The notes beneath the pieces are model-generated. The model searched no databases. It worked only from the letters and a program-made list of their open reading frames with translations, and was not told where the DNA came from. Of a DNA stretch of 64,000 nt, positions 1 to 10,179 are shown in pieces. How positions within the stretch are numbered: position 1 is the stretch's first letter; every line of letters begins with the position of its first letter. Position numbers and translations under genes: made by a program. This DNA comes from Hypomesus transpacificus (taxonomy: Eukaryota > Chordata > Actinopteri > Osmeriformes > Osmeridae): positions 8,879,631 to 8,943,630 of the forward strand of contig NC_061080.1 of the NCBI RefSeq assembly GCF_021917145.1, read 5' to 3'.

Positions 1-455
1 TTAACTTGTAACATGGGTGAGTTGGTGACCAAGCTAACGTTTTCGGGTTTTTGTTTTAGATTCACTGTTAGGTAAGGGAGCGCGCTGGCTCCGCCTTCCC
101 ATTGCGGGGAGGGCCAGCGGCTCCCAGGTTTTGGTTTTATTTTCACTAACTCAGTCTTGTTTTTCTGTTCAATAAACTTTCGTATTATTTTTTACATACA
201 TTGACTTGCGTGGTTGGACTCAATTTATGTTGGCTGGCAGATTGGGCAATTGGGAAATGATGGGGATAAATTATTCATTTATTATTCATCATATATTTAT
301 TCATCATATATTTCAATTATCTAGATTGTTTTTGAAAAATTCTGATTTAACTCTGTATAACTCGAGACAACTATCATCTCAATATTTAATATTGATTAGT
401 GACCATTAGTGAAAATATGAGTCTGGATGAGGTTGAAGTTCTGTGTGTAATATAA

Positions 456-583
456 GGTGCGTTCGACTTCATGCAGCGCCGGCGTCGCCTGCAGACCGGC
501 TGACATGACGCAGCCAATGGTATTCTCAGATTCAAGGCAGCCGGCTGTCGACGCCGCCGGCGCTACATGATGTCGAATGTACC
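456..583. mobile_element. GC-rich palindromic MITE, copy 1
   Basis: A 128-bp near-palindrome: it starts GGTGCGTTCGACTTCATGCA and ends with a close reverse complement finishing TCGAATGTACC. The arms contain GCGCCGGCG / CGCCGGCGC and the loop contains CCAATGG. A sister copy lies about 400 bp away. The element is far more GC-rich than its AT-rich surroundings. It has no coding capacity, and the family name is not known to me. Confidence 0.65.
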
Positions 584-862
584 TATAGACGCATTTTCTG
601 TTGATAGAAATGAGTGGGAATATTTGGCATATAAACCACGCAAATAGGGATCCTCCCAACGGAACCCTGAATTAGCTGAAAGCTACTGATAGCTAACTGT
701 AGTTCTTTAAAACCAACGAGATTCCAAACAATCGTAAAACGAAGTAATCGGATGGTTTCTAATTATGCGAAATTACACATTATGACAAACCAAAAAGGCT
801 AAATATAGCTAACAACAAATCTTGCCATACACCATGATTTAAGTAGCCCTAGCCTACACAAA

Positions 863-979
863 AGGTGTGCTGGACTTCATGCAGGGCCGGCGGCGCGGAC
901 CAGCCAATGGCATTCACTCCTTCAAGTCAGCGAGGCCGGCTGTCGGTGCCGCCGGCGCTGCATGAATTCGAATACACCT
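863..979. mobile_element. GC-rich palindromic MITE, copy 2
   Basis: A 117-bp foldback starting AGGTGTGCTGGACTTCATGC and ending GAATTCGAATACACCT, similar to the copy at 456-583 in the arms (GGCCGGCGGC / GCCGCCGGCGC) and the central CCAATGGCATTC. AAA borders both sides, so a 3-bp target duplication is possible. Confidence 0.6.
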
Positions 980-1539
980 AAAGTCAAGGCTAATCCCTCG
1001 ATGCGTCATCTCATTTAAAATACTACTCCATTGCCAACTAGGGCATTTAATGCTAATATTGATTACCTCTTCAACACCTCCATTATATTATAATCTATTC
1101 ATACATACTTTGTATGTGATATATCAATTGTTAAGATGTTCTGTTTTCAAACCCTAAACATGTAAACTTTGAAACATGTAGGCCTAGTTGAACTACAAAT
1201 ATGGCGTCGTTCAACATCTCGATTCAGTGTTTAATGGAATACGTTTGTAGTTCTTTTAGTAATTTGTGTTTTACACCAATATCATCTCCAATTTTATATT
1301 AGATTGATCAGAAATGTAAAATGTACATGCATTATAGATCAATACGCATTATATATAATCAGCACTACAAAAATAAACTTTGGAATGTCTTTTTCTCATA
1401 CTTTTATTTTATATTAAATCCGAGTTTGAATGTTTTTGTCACACTGCATGGAATGTCTCAATGGAGCAACATGGAAATTTTCAGCCCGGTAGCAGCATAC
1501 ATCGGAGTACAAGACACATTTTAAATTTTGAAAATGAAC

Positions 1540-2212
1540 ATTTCAAGGTGGCGCTGTTGAGCCTCTATCTGGCTTAGAGGTAAAGCCATGTGAAAAAAAG
1601 TATTTACTAGTCCAAAATATTCGACAGGGCAAGCCACGAACATGTACCACCAAGGACATCAAACCCCTAACCCTAGCGCTGTCTGTTCAGACCATGTCTT
1701 ATGCAGAACAACTAATCATCTTTTAAGTTTGGGGATAAACAAATGCACAAGTGGTTCTGTACCCTGGTTCTGTTTGTGCTAAACCAGGACTATGTGCCAC
1801 CAAAACATAATTTGACTTTGACCACTGATGTCGTCTATTTAGATTGTGAATGGTCTTGGAATCTATACTTGTAAAGATACCTCACTGCAATGGCAGATTT
1901 GGATTTTAATAAGACTGTCGTGCAACAACGTCAAACCCATTTTTGGAAAGGTCTTAGCTTGCAGGTTCATTTATGTAAATTTGACACATTCCTGTAAACC
2001 CTTATCTGATATATTGACCTTTGAACCCTTGCCAGGGGTCACCTTAAAGCCCTATTTTTAGTAGTAGTATGGTAATTTGGGTTCCTTTCATGGCACATAG
2101 TCCTGGCTTGGTACAGTGAATGACTGGGGTTAGATAAACTGTGTCTTTTAGTTTCATAACCCTAGCCCCTACAGGGGATCAACAGCGCCACCTAGAAAAG
2201 GTAATTTTTCCT
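1540..2212. repeat. Internal inverted repeat (AGGTGGCGCTGTTGA family)
   Basis: AGGTGGCGCTGTTGA near 1547 is matched by TCAACAGCGCCACCT near 2179. Further in, ACCAGGACTATGTGCCA (about 1784) pairs with TGGCACATAGTCCTGG (about 2092). This is a foldback element nested in the 3.2-kb TIR element. A related single end with AGGTGGCGCTATTGAG sits near 12044. No coding sequence was found. Confidence 0.5.
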
Positions 2213-2980
2213 AAAATTCAATTCAATTTTCTTTCCTATCTGAAGCTAGGATCATCCTGGGATTTTGTATTTAGACCAATACTGACACTCTTCACATCAT
2301 ACTGGAACCATGTTCGAAGATAATGATGTCAAATAATGTTAAGTAAAGTTTACATATAAAGATATTTAAATGTTGACTTTTCGAGTACTGATACATTTTG
2401 TCTTTCATAAAAGACCAATGAATGTATATTTGTCATATTAAGTGATTTAAATGTAACTGAGGACAAAGATCTTCTCAAAAAATTAGTTTTTAAATTGAAA
2501 GTAAAAAAGAACTACATTTCCCACAACCCCGCCAATATGTTTTACCGCTAATATGCGCCATATTTGTAGTCCACGTAAGTTCGCTATGGTTATCATTTTA
2601 GTTAAGTGTAGCCCACATTATTTAATGACCTATTCAATTACTTTAAAAACTTGTATAAGTCTTACCACGTGTCAACATGCAAAAAAATAGAATATATAAT
2701 GTATAATTCATATAGCCTATCTTCATGCCATCACCTTTATTAAGGCATGGATTATTCTGAATGTGACGTCATCGCGCCACACTCCCAGTACAGATTATTC
2801 ACATTCAGCCACAAGGAATCCATCATTTAACATTGTATGTAATGTGGTGTTAATAAGATAACAAATTTACATCCGCTTGTGATGGCCTAACTTTTAATCT
2901 AAGTTTTCTCTTCATAGGTAGTCTACTCTTACCTCCACCATGCAAAGGATCAGACGGTTGCTTGTAGGCTAACATAAGTG
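2213..2980. other. AT-rich interior without genes
   Basis: Non-coding interior of the 3.2-kb TIR element. The only notable motif is ACTACATTTCCCACAAC near 2511, loosely like the ZNF143/THAP11 site (ACTACAA-TCCCA core), with TTTGTAGTCC about 50 bp downstream. No ORF here looks real. Confidence 0.4.
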
Positions 2981-3473
2981 AGTCCAACCATGAAAGTCAA
3001 TGTTTATAAAAGTAATACCAAAGTTTATTGAACAGAAAAACAAGACTGAGTTAGTGAAAATAAACCAAAACCTGGGAGCCGCTGGCCCTCCCCGCAATGG
3101 GAAGGCGGAGCCAGCGCGCTCCCTTACCTAACAGTGAATCTAAAACAAAAACCCGAAAACGTTAGCTTGGTCACCAACTCATCCGTGTTATAAGTTAAGT
3201 TTTATGGAGGCAACCATAAATCGATGCCTAGAACCCAGGAAGTGACTAAATTACTAAATGTAAATGTAAGTGGATAACAAACAAAACTTGAACTGAGAAA
3301 AAGATTGTGGCCGTAACAGTATCACAATAAGCTCATAACATGTTACAGTGTATATCAATAACAAATATAGAATTGGGAACACTTTAAACAATAACCAGGC
3401 AGCTAGGCACAGAGATATTAACAGCAGACTTCCAGGTATCCTCCCATTCTTTTACACTGTGAAAAGAAATACA

Positions 3474-3545
3474 CATCAGAATCAGAATATGGTTTATTCA
3501 CTATGTATGTGAACAAACACAGAATTTATGGTGGCAGGGAGGGGC
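3474..3545 (-). repeat. Rex1/CR1-like LINE 3' tail, antisense
   Basis: Starts TCAGAATCAGAATATGG. In reverse complement this is the GAATAAA...TTCTGATTCTGA tail of the LINE whose coding part lies at 44.7-47.5 kb. Only the terminal ~70 bp is present, so this is a severely 5'-truncated copy. The flanking stretch 3199-3470 is AT-rich and holds nothing I recognise. Confidence 0.55.
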
Positions 3546-4254
3546 AAACAATAAACATACGGATCTTAAAGTAAGTAAAAGTGCAAAAGTTTAACTATTT
3601 CTTAGAACTAAAATCTAAGAATAAAACAATTTAAATATAAAACATGTATAAAAATAAGAGTAAGACTAAGTAAATACAATTTTGATAACATAGTGGTTAC
3701 TTTATCAAAAGTTAGTGAAATACAGTGATCAATGTTATGTTTTTACAATTTCACCATGAGATTATGTGACTTAAGTTAAAGGTCCCCATGGCATGCTGTT
3801 TTTGGATGCTTTTATATAGGCCTTAGTGGTCCCCTAATACTGTATCTGAAGTCTCCTCCCGAAATTCAGCCTTCGTGCAGAATTACAGCCACTACGAGCA
3901 GTCCCACAATGAGCTTTCCTCAGGATGTGCCATTCCTGTATCTGTAGTTTTAAATGCTATGAGGAGGAGAGAGGCGGGGCTTACTGCCATGCTTCGGTCG
4001 TTTGTAAGCCATGATGTCCCTCGAGGAAAAAACAATATCATGCTTGCACAGTCGTAGCTAATTTTATCATTGGCGGGCCATATTGTTTGGACGGGCAAAG
4101 CAGAGTAAGGGGAGGTAACCTTTCCCCCTTATAACGCATAAGAGGAAAATTCCAGATGGGCCCATCTGAACTTTAATTTTCTCAAAGGCGGAGCAGGACA
4201 TCCAGGGCTTGGTTTACACATACTGCAATTTCTAGCCACTGGGGGACCATAGGT

Positions 4255-4815
4255 AGCCTGGCTCTGCCCTCCTACGTACTTCCGCTCAATTTGGATTTTG
4301 CTTCTGTACTAGGTCTGGGAGCTCGGCTCTGAAGTCGGTTTCCAGAAACAAATTTGTTGTAGGTCCAATCAGCGAACAGAGGGAGTGGCTGAGAACGATG
4401 ACGTTAATGTCGTGCACTTGTTTGAGTGGTTCAGTAATGGCGGCGGAGAAAGATGCGAGCGAAACTATTCTGCGGTTGTGGCAACGCTGCCGAATATAGG
4501 TTAAAGCCGAAGCAAGAACATTCCTTGCTGAGTTTTGTTGGTGGCCATGATGTTGTGGCCCTCCTCCCCACGGGGTTCGGGAAAAGTTTGATTTTCCAGC
4601 TACGGCAGCTTGCTCCATTACAGTAGTGGTGAAGGAGTTGGCTAAGGCGAACGCTTGCGATTGGTTATGGCAAATCAGAGTGGTTCTGGGCGGATCCAAT
4701 TGTTTTACACTTCAACAGAGGACCCGCCTTCAAGGAAGTTAACGTTTGTCAATGGAGAGATCCCAGACCCTCTGTACAAATGAAATGTACGAGGGTCTGG
4801 TTAGGACCAGGCTAG
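4255..4815 (+). mobile_element. Nested TIR element carrying a RecQ-like helicase fragment
   Basis: The insertion is bracketed by a duplicated ACCATAGGT (4246-4254 and 4816-4824). It opens AGCCTGGCTCTGCC and closes with the complement of AGCCTGGTCC, i.e. short imperfect TIRs. The plus strand encodes a helicase motif I stretch ending LLPTGFGKSLIFQL (about 4550-4605), preceded in a different frame by a possible start at 4438 (MAAEKDASETILRLWQRC). An element starting similarly (TAGCCTGGCTGCC) is seen near 49105. The superfamily is unassigned; the 9-12-bp duplication is longer than in the Kolobok host. Confidence 0.6.
4438..4623 (+). pseudogene. RecQ-type DNA helicase N-terminal fragment
   Basis: The conceptual product contains a Walker A box of the RecQ kind (PTGFGKS followed by LIFQL), preceded by KQEHSLLSFVGGHDVVALL, which resembles the RecQ motif 0/I spacing. 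The ATG at 4438 reads MAAEKDASETILRL before a stop; the Walker A part is in another frame, so the reading is shifted or spliced. Motifs II-VI are absent. In known enzymes this domain binds ATP and unwinds DNA; here it is only a passenger fragment inside a TIR element. Confidence in the motif is good, function is unlikely. Confidence 0.6.
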
Positions 4816-4894
4816 ACCATAGGTAGGATAGGGGAACTCATATTAATGTTAAATAACCTCCTAAAGTGAAGTTTTCATATCATGGGACCTTTAA

Positions 4895-5421
4895 CACTGT
4901 GTAAGTAAGGGTTTGGAGAAGCACATTTTGTCGTATTGGCTTAAATAAAATTAAAATCCTAATAGTAATCAAATCAAATGCTTGGACAGTAATATGAATC
5001 TGGTATCTGTGGCCGTTACAGGACTATAATTAACACAAAGAATAACGAATTATTATTGGATACTGCAGTTCTTTAGTAGAGTAGAAGTTAATTTCTCTGA
5101 TTCAAGTTGGTGATAGTTTCTCCACAGAGGCAATGTATGTTTAATGATAAATGTTCAACTTTTAACAACAGGAACTATAGGCTTTTCACAAGTTGCTTGA
5201 GATGAAAAATGCTGTTGGCTACATTTCAGATGGAGGAAAGAACATGAGATATAGCCAAAAGATAAGAGTACAGTCTCTTAGAGTTCGATGGGCCTAAATG
5301 TTAACCTGACAAGTCAGATAGTTTGTTGCACAGAACCACCTGGGGAAGTCATCCTTGGAAACTGTTAGGAAAAGGGCAGGCGCTTTTACCCCTAAAATTG
5401 CAAGGGATTGTATCTGTCTAT
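4895..5421. other. Unannotated AT-rich interval
   Basis: Nothing recognisable. Short ORFs here lack domains and are not supported. Confidence 0.3.
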
Positions 5422-6298
5422 TAGGGCCCGGCGGTATGACGGTATATACCGTGCGACGGCAGAAACCGGGAGAGTTTTGGCTATACCGTTTCAACCGCGG
5501 TATACTTTTGACTACTTTGAAATGTTTTGGGTTGGGCAAAAAGGGCTCGCATCTAAAGTCTTTACAAATTTGTGATATTTTTGTATTTCACGTCAAATAA
5601 ATGTCTGGTTGTTGTATTGTATATAAGCCATTGCATAAATCGTATTCCTTCAATATTTAAAATTGTAGTTTAACTTTTATTTGATTTGCTATTTTCGTTT
5701 GACCTTGATGCAGATTTGCGTTGGTCTGACGGAATTTTTGATGTGGAGTACACATTCATGCCGATGCTAATTAATTATATATTTGATAACCCATTCTGCA
5801 GGTAACCAATTTGATTTGTTGCTCAAGTTGTATGTCTCGTGCTGTAAAATTATTGTTGTAAAATTACACTGGTGGCGTTGCTAGCATTCTTGATTTAGGA
5901 TGACTAGTGAAGGCTAACTACTGACTAATTGAGAGTGAGGACATGCCGGGAAATATCAAACTGAGGCTTTAACGTATCGACCGAGCTTTAACAAGGTTGA
6001 TACGCCGACACCGAAGTTATATATGGTTAGTAAAACTCTGAGCTGTGAGTACGTCACCATGCGGATGGCATGACTGTGCATCCGCCAATCGGAACGCTCG
6101 TACTGTCGTTGCCTTTAAATAATAGCCAGTAACGTCTTGTAGTACATGCAATACTGTTTTTTCCACCACACTAGTGGCACTGGTAAAATTTCTTAACTGA
6201 ATTTACAGAACAATTACTATACCATGATATATACCGTAACCGTGATATAAAATTACTCATACCGTGATAGAAGATTTTGGCCATAGGGCCCACCCCTA
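5422..6298. mobile_element. hAT-like non-autonomous element, 877 bp
   Basis: Left end TAGGGCCCGGCGGTATGACG and right end, reverse-complemented, TAGGGGTGGGCCCTATGGCC. Both are followed by subterminal GGTATA / ACCGTGATA motifs typical of fish hAT elements. TCTAT occurs on both sides, but a clean 8-bp duplication is not visible. No transposase coding was found. Confidence 0.6.
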
Positions 6299-6393
6299 TC
6301 TATCACTCTCTATCTAAGGCCTGTAGCTGCCAGGAGTTCCTCTGTAGGATGATAATTCGTTTGGCCACAAGTGCATTACTTCAGACGGCCTAA

Positions 6394-6591
6394 GGTCAGA
6401 TGGCTGAGCGGTTAGGGAATCAGGCTATTAATCAAAAGGTTGCCGGTTTGACTCCTGGCTGTGCAAAATTATGTTGTGTCCTTGGGCAAGACACCTCACC
6501 CTACTTGCCTCAGGGGGAATGTCCCTGTACTTGCTGTAAATTGCTCTGGATAAGAGTGTCTGCTAAATGACTAAATTTAATGTAAATGTAA
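6394..6591 (+). mobile_element. tRNA-derived SINE with L2-type tail
   Basis: The head carries a Pol III A box (TGGCTGAGCGGTTA, 6401) and a B box-like GGTTGCCGGTTTGACTCC. A body follows, then CTGGATAAGAGTGTCTGCTA and a TGTAAATGTAA end. The tail matches the 3' ends of the L2 LINEs elsewhere in this window, which is how such SINEs borrow the LINE enzyme. About 198 bp; looks complete. Confidence 0.85.
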
Positions 6592-6870
6592 CTTGAAGCC
6601 TGGCAAGATGGATTCATGGACAAGCTAACTCAAAAAAGCTTTAATAATAATTAAACCCCCACTAAAAATAATTTAAATGAAACACAATTGCATGCATCTG
6701 AGCTTACCTGCTTTGAACGTCCCTCTTTTTAAACAGGAAATTGCAGCCTGAAAATATATGAACAGAGGAATAACAAATAAGATGATTTGCCTGATTTTTT
6801 TGGGGTCATTACAAGAAAAGATTATTCATAATGCATAAGCATATGACCCTTACATAAGACAACCTTTACC

Positions 6871-7547
6871 TTAAATTCTTTTTCTTTTTCCCGGGGAATG
6901 ATTTTTGGGAAGACCTTGAGGAGAAGAGATGTGGGAAGAAGTAGAAAATGGGTAACATAGAGAGAGGGTTGGTGAAGGAGGTAAAGAGGGCAAGGGACTG
7001 GGGGAAGGAGGTGCGGAGAAAGAATGGGAGGGAAGAGCAGGAGAACAGAAAGAGTGGGAGGGAAGAGGAGGGGAAGAGAGAGAGGGAGTCATAGGATGTG
7101 AAGAGGGAGAGGGAGTAGGAAGAGTAGATGAAGAGAGAGAGGGAGTAGGAAGAGTAGATGAAGAGAGAGAGGGAGTAGGAAGAGTAGATGAAGATAGAGG
7201 GGGAGTAGGAAGAGTAGATGAAGAGAGAGAGGGAGTAGGAAGAGTAGATGAAGAGAGAGAGGGAGTAGGAAGAGTAGATGAAGAGAGAGAGGGAGTAGGA
7301 AGAGTAGATGAAGAGAGAGAGGGAGTAGGAAGAGTAGATGAAGAGAGAGAGGGAGTAGGAAGAGTAGATGTAGAGAGAGAGGGAGTAGGAAGAGTAGATA
7401 AAGAGAGAGAGGAAGTCATAGGAGGTGGGTGGGGGACCGGGACAAGGTTAAGGGTGAAGGTTTGATCCTGAGTGGAGGCAGGGGATGTTGCTTCTGGTGT
7501 TTCTTCTCTTGTTTCTTCACCAGCTGTGGCAACGAGGCTATTGTGGT
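6871..7547 (-). CDS. Third coding exon of zinc-ribbon gene; Ser/Thr/Pro minisatellite
   Basis: Minus-strand exon. The acceptor TTTATCTCTCAG ends at 7548, and the exon opens in phase with the exon ending at 7786, giving a continuous reading frame. It encodes HNSLVATAGEETREETPE, then PVPHPPPMTSSL, then about ten copies of a decapeptide like STLPTPSLSS from the 30-bp minisatellite at 7105-7425, then a less regular Ser/Pro region. The frame ends in a stop at about 6870, immediately before a GTAAAG donor-like site. No domain is recognisable in the repeats; they should be disordered. Whether the exon is still translated is unknown, because exon 2 carries an apparent frameshift. Confidence 0.5.
7105..7425. 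repeat. 30-bp GA-rich coding minisatellite, about 10-11 copies
   Basis: Exact 30-bp period. The unit is AGAGAGAGAGGGAGTAGGAA followed by GAGTAGATGA on the plus strand. Variation is limited to a few substitutions (for example AGATAGAGGG near 7193). It lies in frame inside the minus-strand exon, so copy-number change would add or remove 10 residues at a time without shifting the frame. Confidence 0.95.
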
Positions 7548-7785
7548 CTGAGAGATAAAGACAAATAAGTAAATGTAGAGGGAAGCAATATGTTCTCTGC
7601 TCCCAGCTTGAATCTAACTATAACAGCCCCACAAATGAGGTTAATTAAACAGAAACAGGGTCTAATCGGGGAATATTTACTCATCAACAATATTCTATTA
7701 GTATATTTTATGTTACATAACGTGTTTAGAAACTAAATGCAAAGTTATAAAAAAGCATGTCCCAATGCAAAATATGTGTTCTTAC

Positions 7786-7955
7786 ATTTAAGATAGTATT
7801 CATAAAGGGTGGTCATTTTTTTAATGATCTCCCTCACAGGCCCCTCTGGTATGAAGCCTATGCCTGCAATGACCTCTGCTGTAAACCCCCCCCCCTCTCT
7901 TCTCTTTCCCCATGAAGAGCAGGGGCTTTAAGTCCAGTTCATGCAGCTTATTGAC
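7786..7955 (-). CDS. Second coding exon of the zinc-ribbon gene (frameshifted)
   Basis: Bounded by acceptor TGTCTGTTTTTTAG (before 7955) and donor AAAT|GTAAG (after 7786). It encodes VNKLHELDLKPLLFMGKEK, then a G10 run (plus-strand C10 at 7886-7895), then FTAEVIAGIGFIPEGPVREI and IIKKMTTLYEYYLK. The two halves are in different frames; nine G instead of ten would join them, so this is a one-base homopolymer shift or a sequencing error. Phases on both sides agree with the neighbouring exons. It looks like the N-terminal region of fish KDZ/HMGXB3-type proteins, an assignment made from memory of the family and not certain. Confidence 0.55.
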
Positions 7956-8247
7956 CTAAAAAACAGACATTAACAAGTTATCAGGCTTTGTCCTCTGTAT
8001 CAGCTCTCTTGCCATCTGATCAACTACTTTTGAAATGGTATCATACTTCTTCCTACTTTTCAAAGTATCTACTATACTTCTTTTCAAATTGACAAAGCTA
8101 GGGGTCCTTACAGGAAGACTATAAGATGTGATGCTGCTATTGATTAAATGATATGGCCTGATACCAATGAAACTGGCATTGATATCAAGTTCCACCAGTA
8201 TGGATCTGAATGGAACCGTAACCTAAGACCTCCACATTCTCACTCAC

Positions 8248-8454
8248 AGATATGCGGGCTGAATCTATTACTCTGCCTGCGTTGCGGTGCTTCTTCACAT
8301 TCTCCCCCCAGTCACCAACATGCAAACTCTCCTCCTTGGACTTAATCCTCTTTTTTTGTGAGAGGCTTGCAAAACATGAAAGGCATGTTTTGCGGTTGAC
8401 AGTATTCATGACCTGGCAGTGAGGGCAAGGCCTGCTTTTGGGTTTGGTCATTTT
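8248..8454 (-). CDS. First coding exon: zinc-ribbon protein, KDZ/HMGXB3-like N terminus
   Basis: The acceptor TATGTTTGCAG precedes AAAATG at 8454-8448, and the donor TCT|GTGAGT follows at 8248. From the ATG it encodes MTKPKSRPCPHC, then VNRKTCLSCFASL, giving a CPHC...CLSC four-cysteine zinc ribbon, followed by basic residues and GDWGENVKKHRNAGRVIDS. The donor is phase 0 and joins in frame to the exon at 7955. An upstream non-coding exon probably ends at 9481 with donor AAAAG|GTAAGC. The role is unknown; similar proteins in fish accompany transposon-derived genes. A longer frame continuing past the donor is intron read-through. Confidence 0.55.
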
Positions 8455-9540
8455 CTGCAAACATAAACACATTGACATGTTATAAGCATTACAAGTAGGA
8501 ATATGAGTAACACACATTAAATAATTATTATTCTTACATTTCATTCCTATGGCTTATGGGTATTGTAGTAAAGCATGAACTTCGGCATGAACATGGAAAG
8601 AAGTAATGTATATATTTGTCTCACAAACACCGAGGCAGGTAGCAAGCAGAGCGCGTAGGCAGGCAGATGAGAGTTGGGGTGAGTGGGATGTTTCTTTGGG
8701 ACACAAGAAAGTGCAATATTAGAACACTTTGAATACAAATAGTAGATAATAGACTCGGAAGTACAAGGAGGCCAGGAACGTAGGTACCAGGTTGTAAAAA
8801 CAACGATCTGGCGGTGAGTGGAGGGCAAACCAGGGTATGTCACCGCAAGTTATTGGTAAACTGGACCGCAGGTGTGGATCTTGTGCAGGTAGGGTGGACT
8901 GGATCACTGGAGCCTGGAGATTCACACAAACACAGACAAACAGAAAGACAAACAGAAAGACAGGCAGAGCCTGTGGAGGGCGTAACACAGGTGGACAGAG
9001 GTAGGTGGACACAGGTATACACAGGTACGTCCTGACAAATTATTAAAATAGGCAGTAAGGCAAGGATATGGTGAGGTAATAATATGGTGAGGTAATAAGG
9101 ATATCGATATCGTTTCCAGAAAATGCGTGACTTCAGCTGCAAGTAAGAAAAGATAAAAAATACAATACAATAAATGTCATACCTAGCAAGCTATGAGATG
9201 TAACGCCACGCCAGCAAAGATAAACATTGGTCTGAGTCCAATGAAAGTGCACCGGTTCATGACCTTGCATGACATAACGTTAGACTAGCTAACTAGCTAG
9301 CACAGTGTATTAGCCTATTTTTGCAGTTTACAAAGTCAATTAATTTATATTGGTGATGCAAAGCACCGGGCAATGTACGTCAAACATAATAACATTAAAC
9401 CAACCTAAAAACAATTTAAAAAAAACTGTATAGTAGGATAGTATCTTAAATATACGTTTACCTCATCGATAATAGCTTACCTTTTCAGTACGAGAGAGCG
9501 GAGGTTTGGGTGACAAGAAGTAGTTCCAGCCAGATATTGA
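8455..9540 (-). other. 5' intron and probable non-coding first exon of the zinc-ribbon gene
   Basis: Holds no convincing coding sequence. A GT donor on the minus strand at 9480 (AAAAGGTAAGC) suggests a 5'-UTR exon from about 9481 to 9540. A short direct repeat of GACAAACAGAAA lies at 8935-8965 and AATATGGTGAGGT is duplicated at 9067-9098. The ORFs over this interval are low-complexity shadows. Confidence 0.35.
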
Positions 9541-9829
9541 GCGTCAAACTTTTAGGCGACTTGTGTGTAATAATAAAATTACAATAATTTTGGATAATTT
9601 ATAGGTTTTGCTGTCAGTGCATTTGACATGATTGCTTCCATGCGCTTAAAATTATGATTAAAATAAAATGATATTCCTCCCCCGATGGATTCTATTTTTC
9701 TTTTCTTTTTTATGCATATAGGCCTACCTTTTTAGATTTAGATAGTTTATTTGGTATCAGTCCATTTTATAAATAACTTTTATGTCCTTAAATAAGGTTT
9801 ATGTCATTTATAACGTTTATGTCTTGGAT

Positions 9830-10120
9830 ATAACAAAAAAAATCCTGTTGAAAGCACATCGGCCGGATTTTTACGAAATCACCCGATTTATTATGGTGAC
9901 GTTTCGTAAAAATCCGAAAGCCGCTCATCAAAATCTATGGGAGACCTAATGCGTCAAAAGACGACGCCATAGTTCACAATTTTCTACGGGAAAAGCCGAA
10001 CATATTAACGTGGAAGGCAATGGGCGTCCCTAGGCGTCAAAAAACGACGAAAAAGGCGTCCCCCGGCGTCGGTATAGTGACGCCAAAGGGCTCTGCCCAA
10101 GCGTCAATATTTGACGCGTT
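9830..10120. repeat. MITE-like sequence with GACGCC / GGCGTC motifs
   Basis: Recurrent GCGTCA, GACGCC and GGCGTC motifs (for example GGCGTCCCTAGGCGTC, GACGACGCC) in an otherwise AT-rich context, with CGTAAAAATCCG-type inverted pieces near 9870-9920. No coding. Boundaries are not resolved. Confidence 0.35.
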
Positions 10121-10179
10121 GGGATGAGACTGGGTTGGTTTATTGCATGGAAAAGGGAATGAACAGTTGAAAATAATAT

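Larger units (their letters stand above)
1..3198. mobile_element. TIR transposon, about 3.2 kb, non-coding, TTAA-edged
   Basis: Bases 1 to about 225 reappear in reverse complement at about 2980-3198 with few mismatches, including the stretch carrying GCTCCGCCTTCCCATTGCGG. Both ends show TTAA at the outer edge (1-4 and 3195-3198), which fits a TTAA target duplication as in Kolobok or piggyBac-type elements. The interior has only short ORFs with no recognisable domain, so it is a non-autonomous element. It carries at least two GC-rich palindromic insertions and one internal inverted repeat. The left end coincides with the window start, so the true boundary there is unverified. The superfamily is not certain. 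Confidence 0.75.
3780..4890 (-). mobile_element. Kolobok-like element copy A (deleted, TTAA target duplication)
   Basis: TTAA at 3776-3779 and 4891-4894 flanks AGGTCCCCATGGCATG at the left and the complement of AGGTCCCATGATATG at the right. The termini are shared with copies at 23641-27802 and 50275 onward. This 1.1-kb copy lies in reverse orientation: its left part matches the 3' end of the larger copies. Reading the minus strand near 4013, it keeps the first codons of the THAP exon (MAYKRPKH) fused directly to 3' terminal sequence, so the interior has been deleted. A separate TIR element is inserted at 4255-4815. TTAA target sites and a THAP zinc finger are known features of Kolobok; the assignment is inference. 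Confidence 0.75.

Noticed and set aside
5414..6306. Clean 8-bp target duplication for the hAT-like element at 5422-6298
   Set aside because: Only TCTAT is shared and the offsets do not agree.
7105..7425. Regularly spaced repeats as a possible CRISPR array
   Set aside because: The repeats are contiguous 30-bp units with no unique spacers, in eukaryotic DNA; it is a minisatellite.
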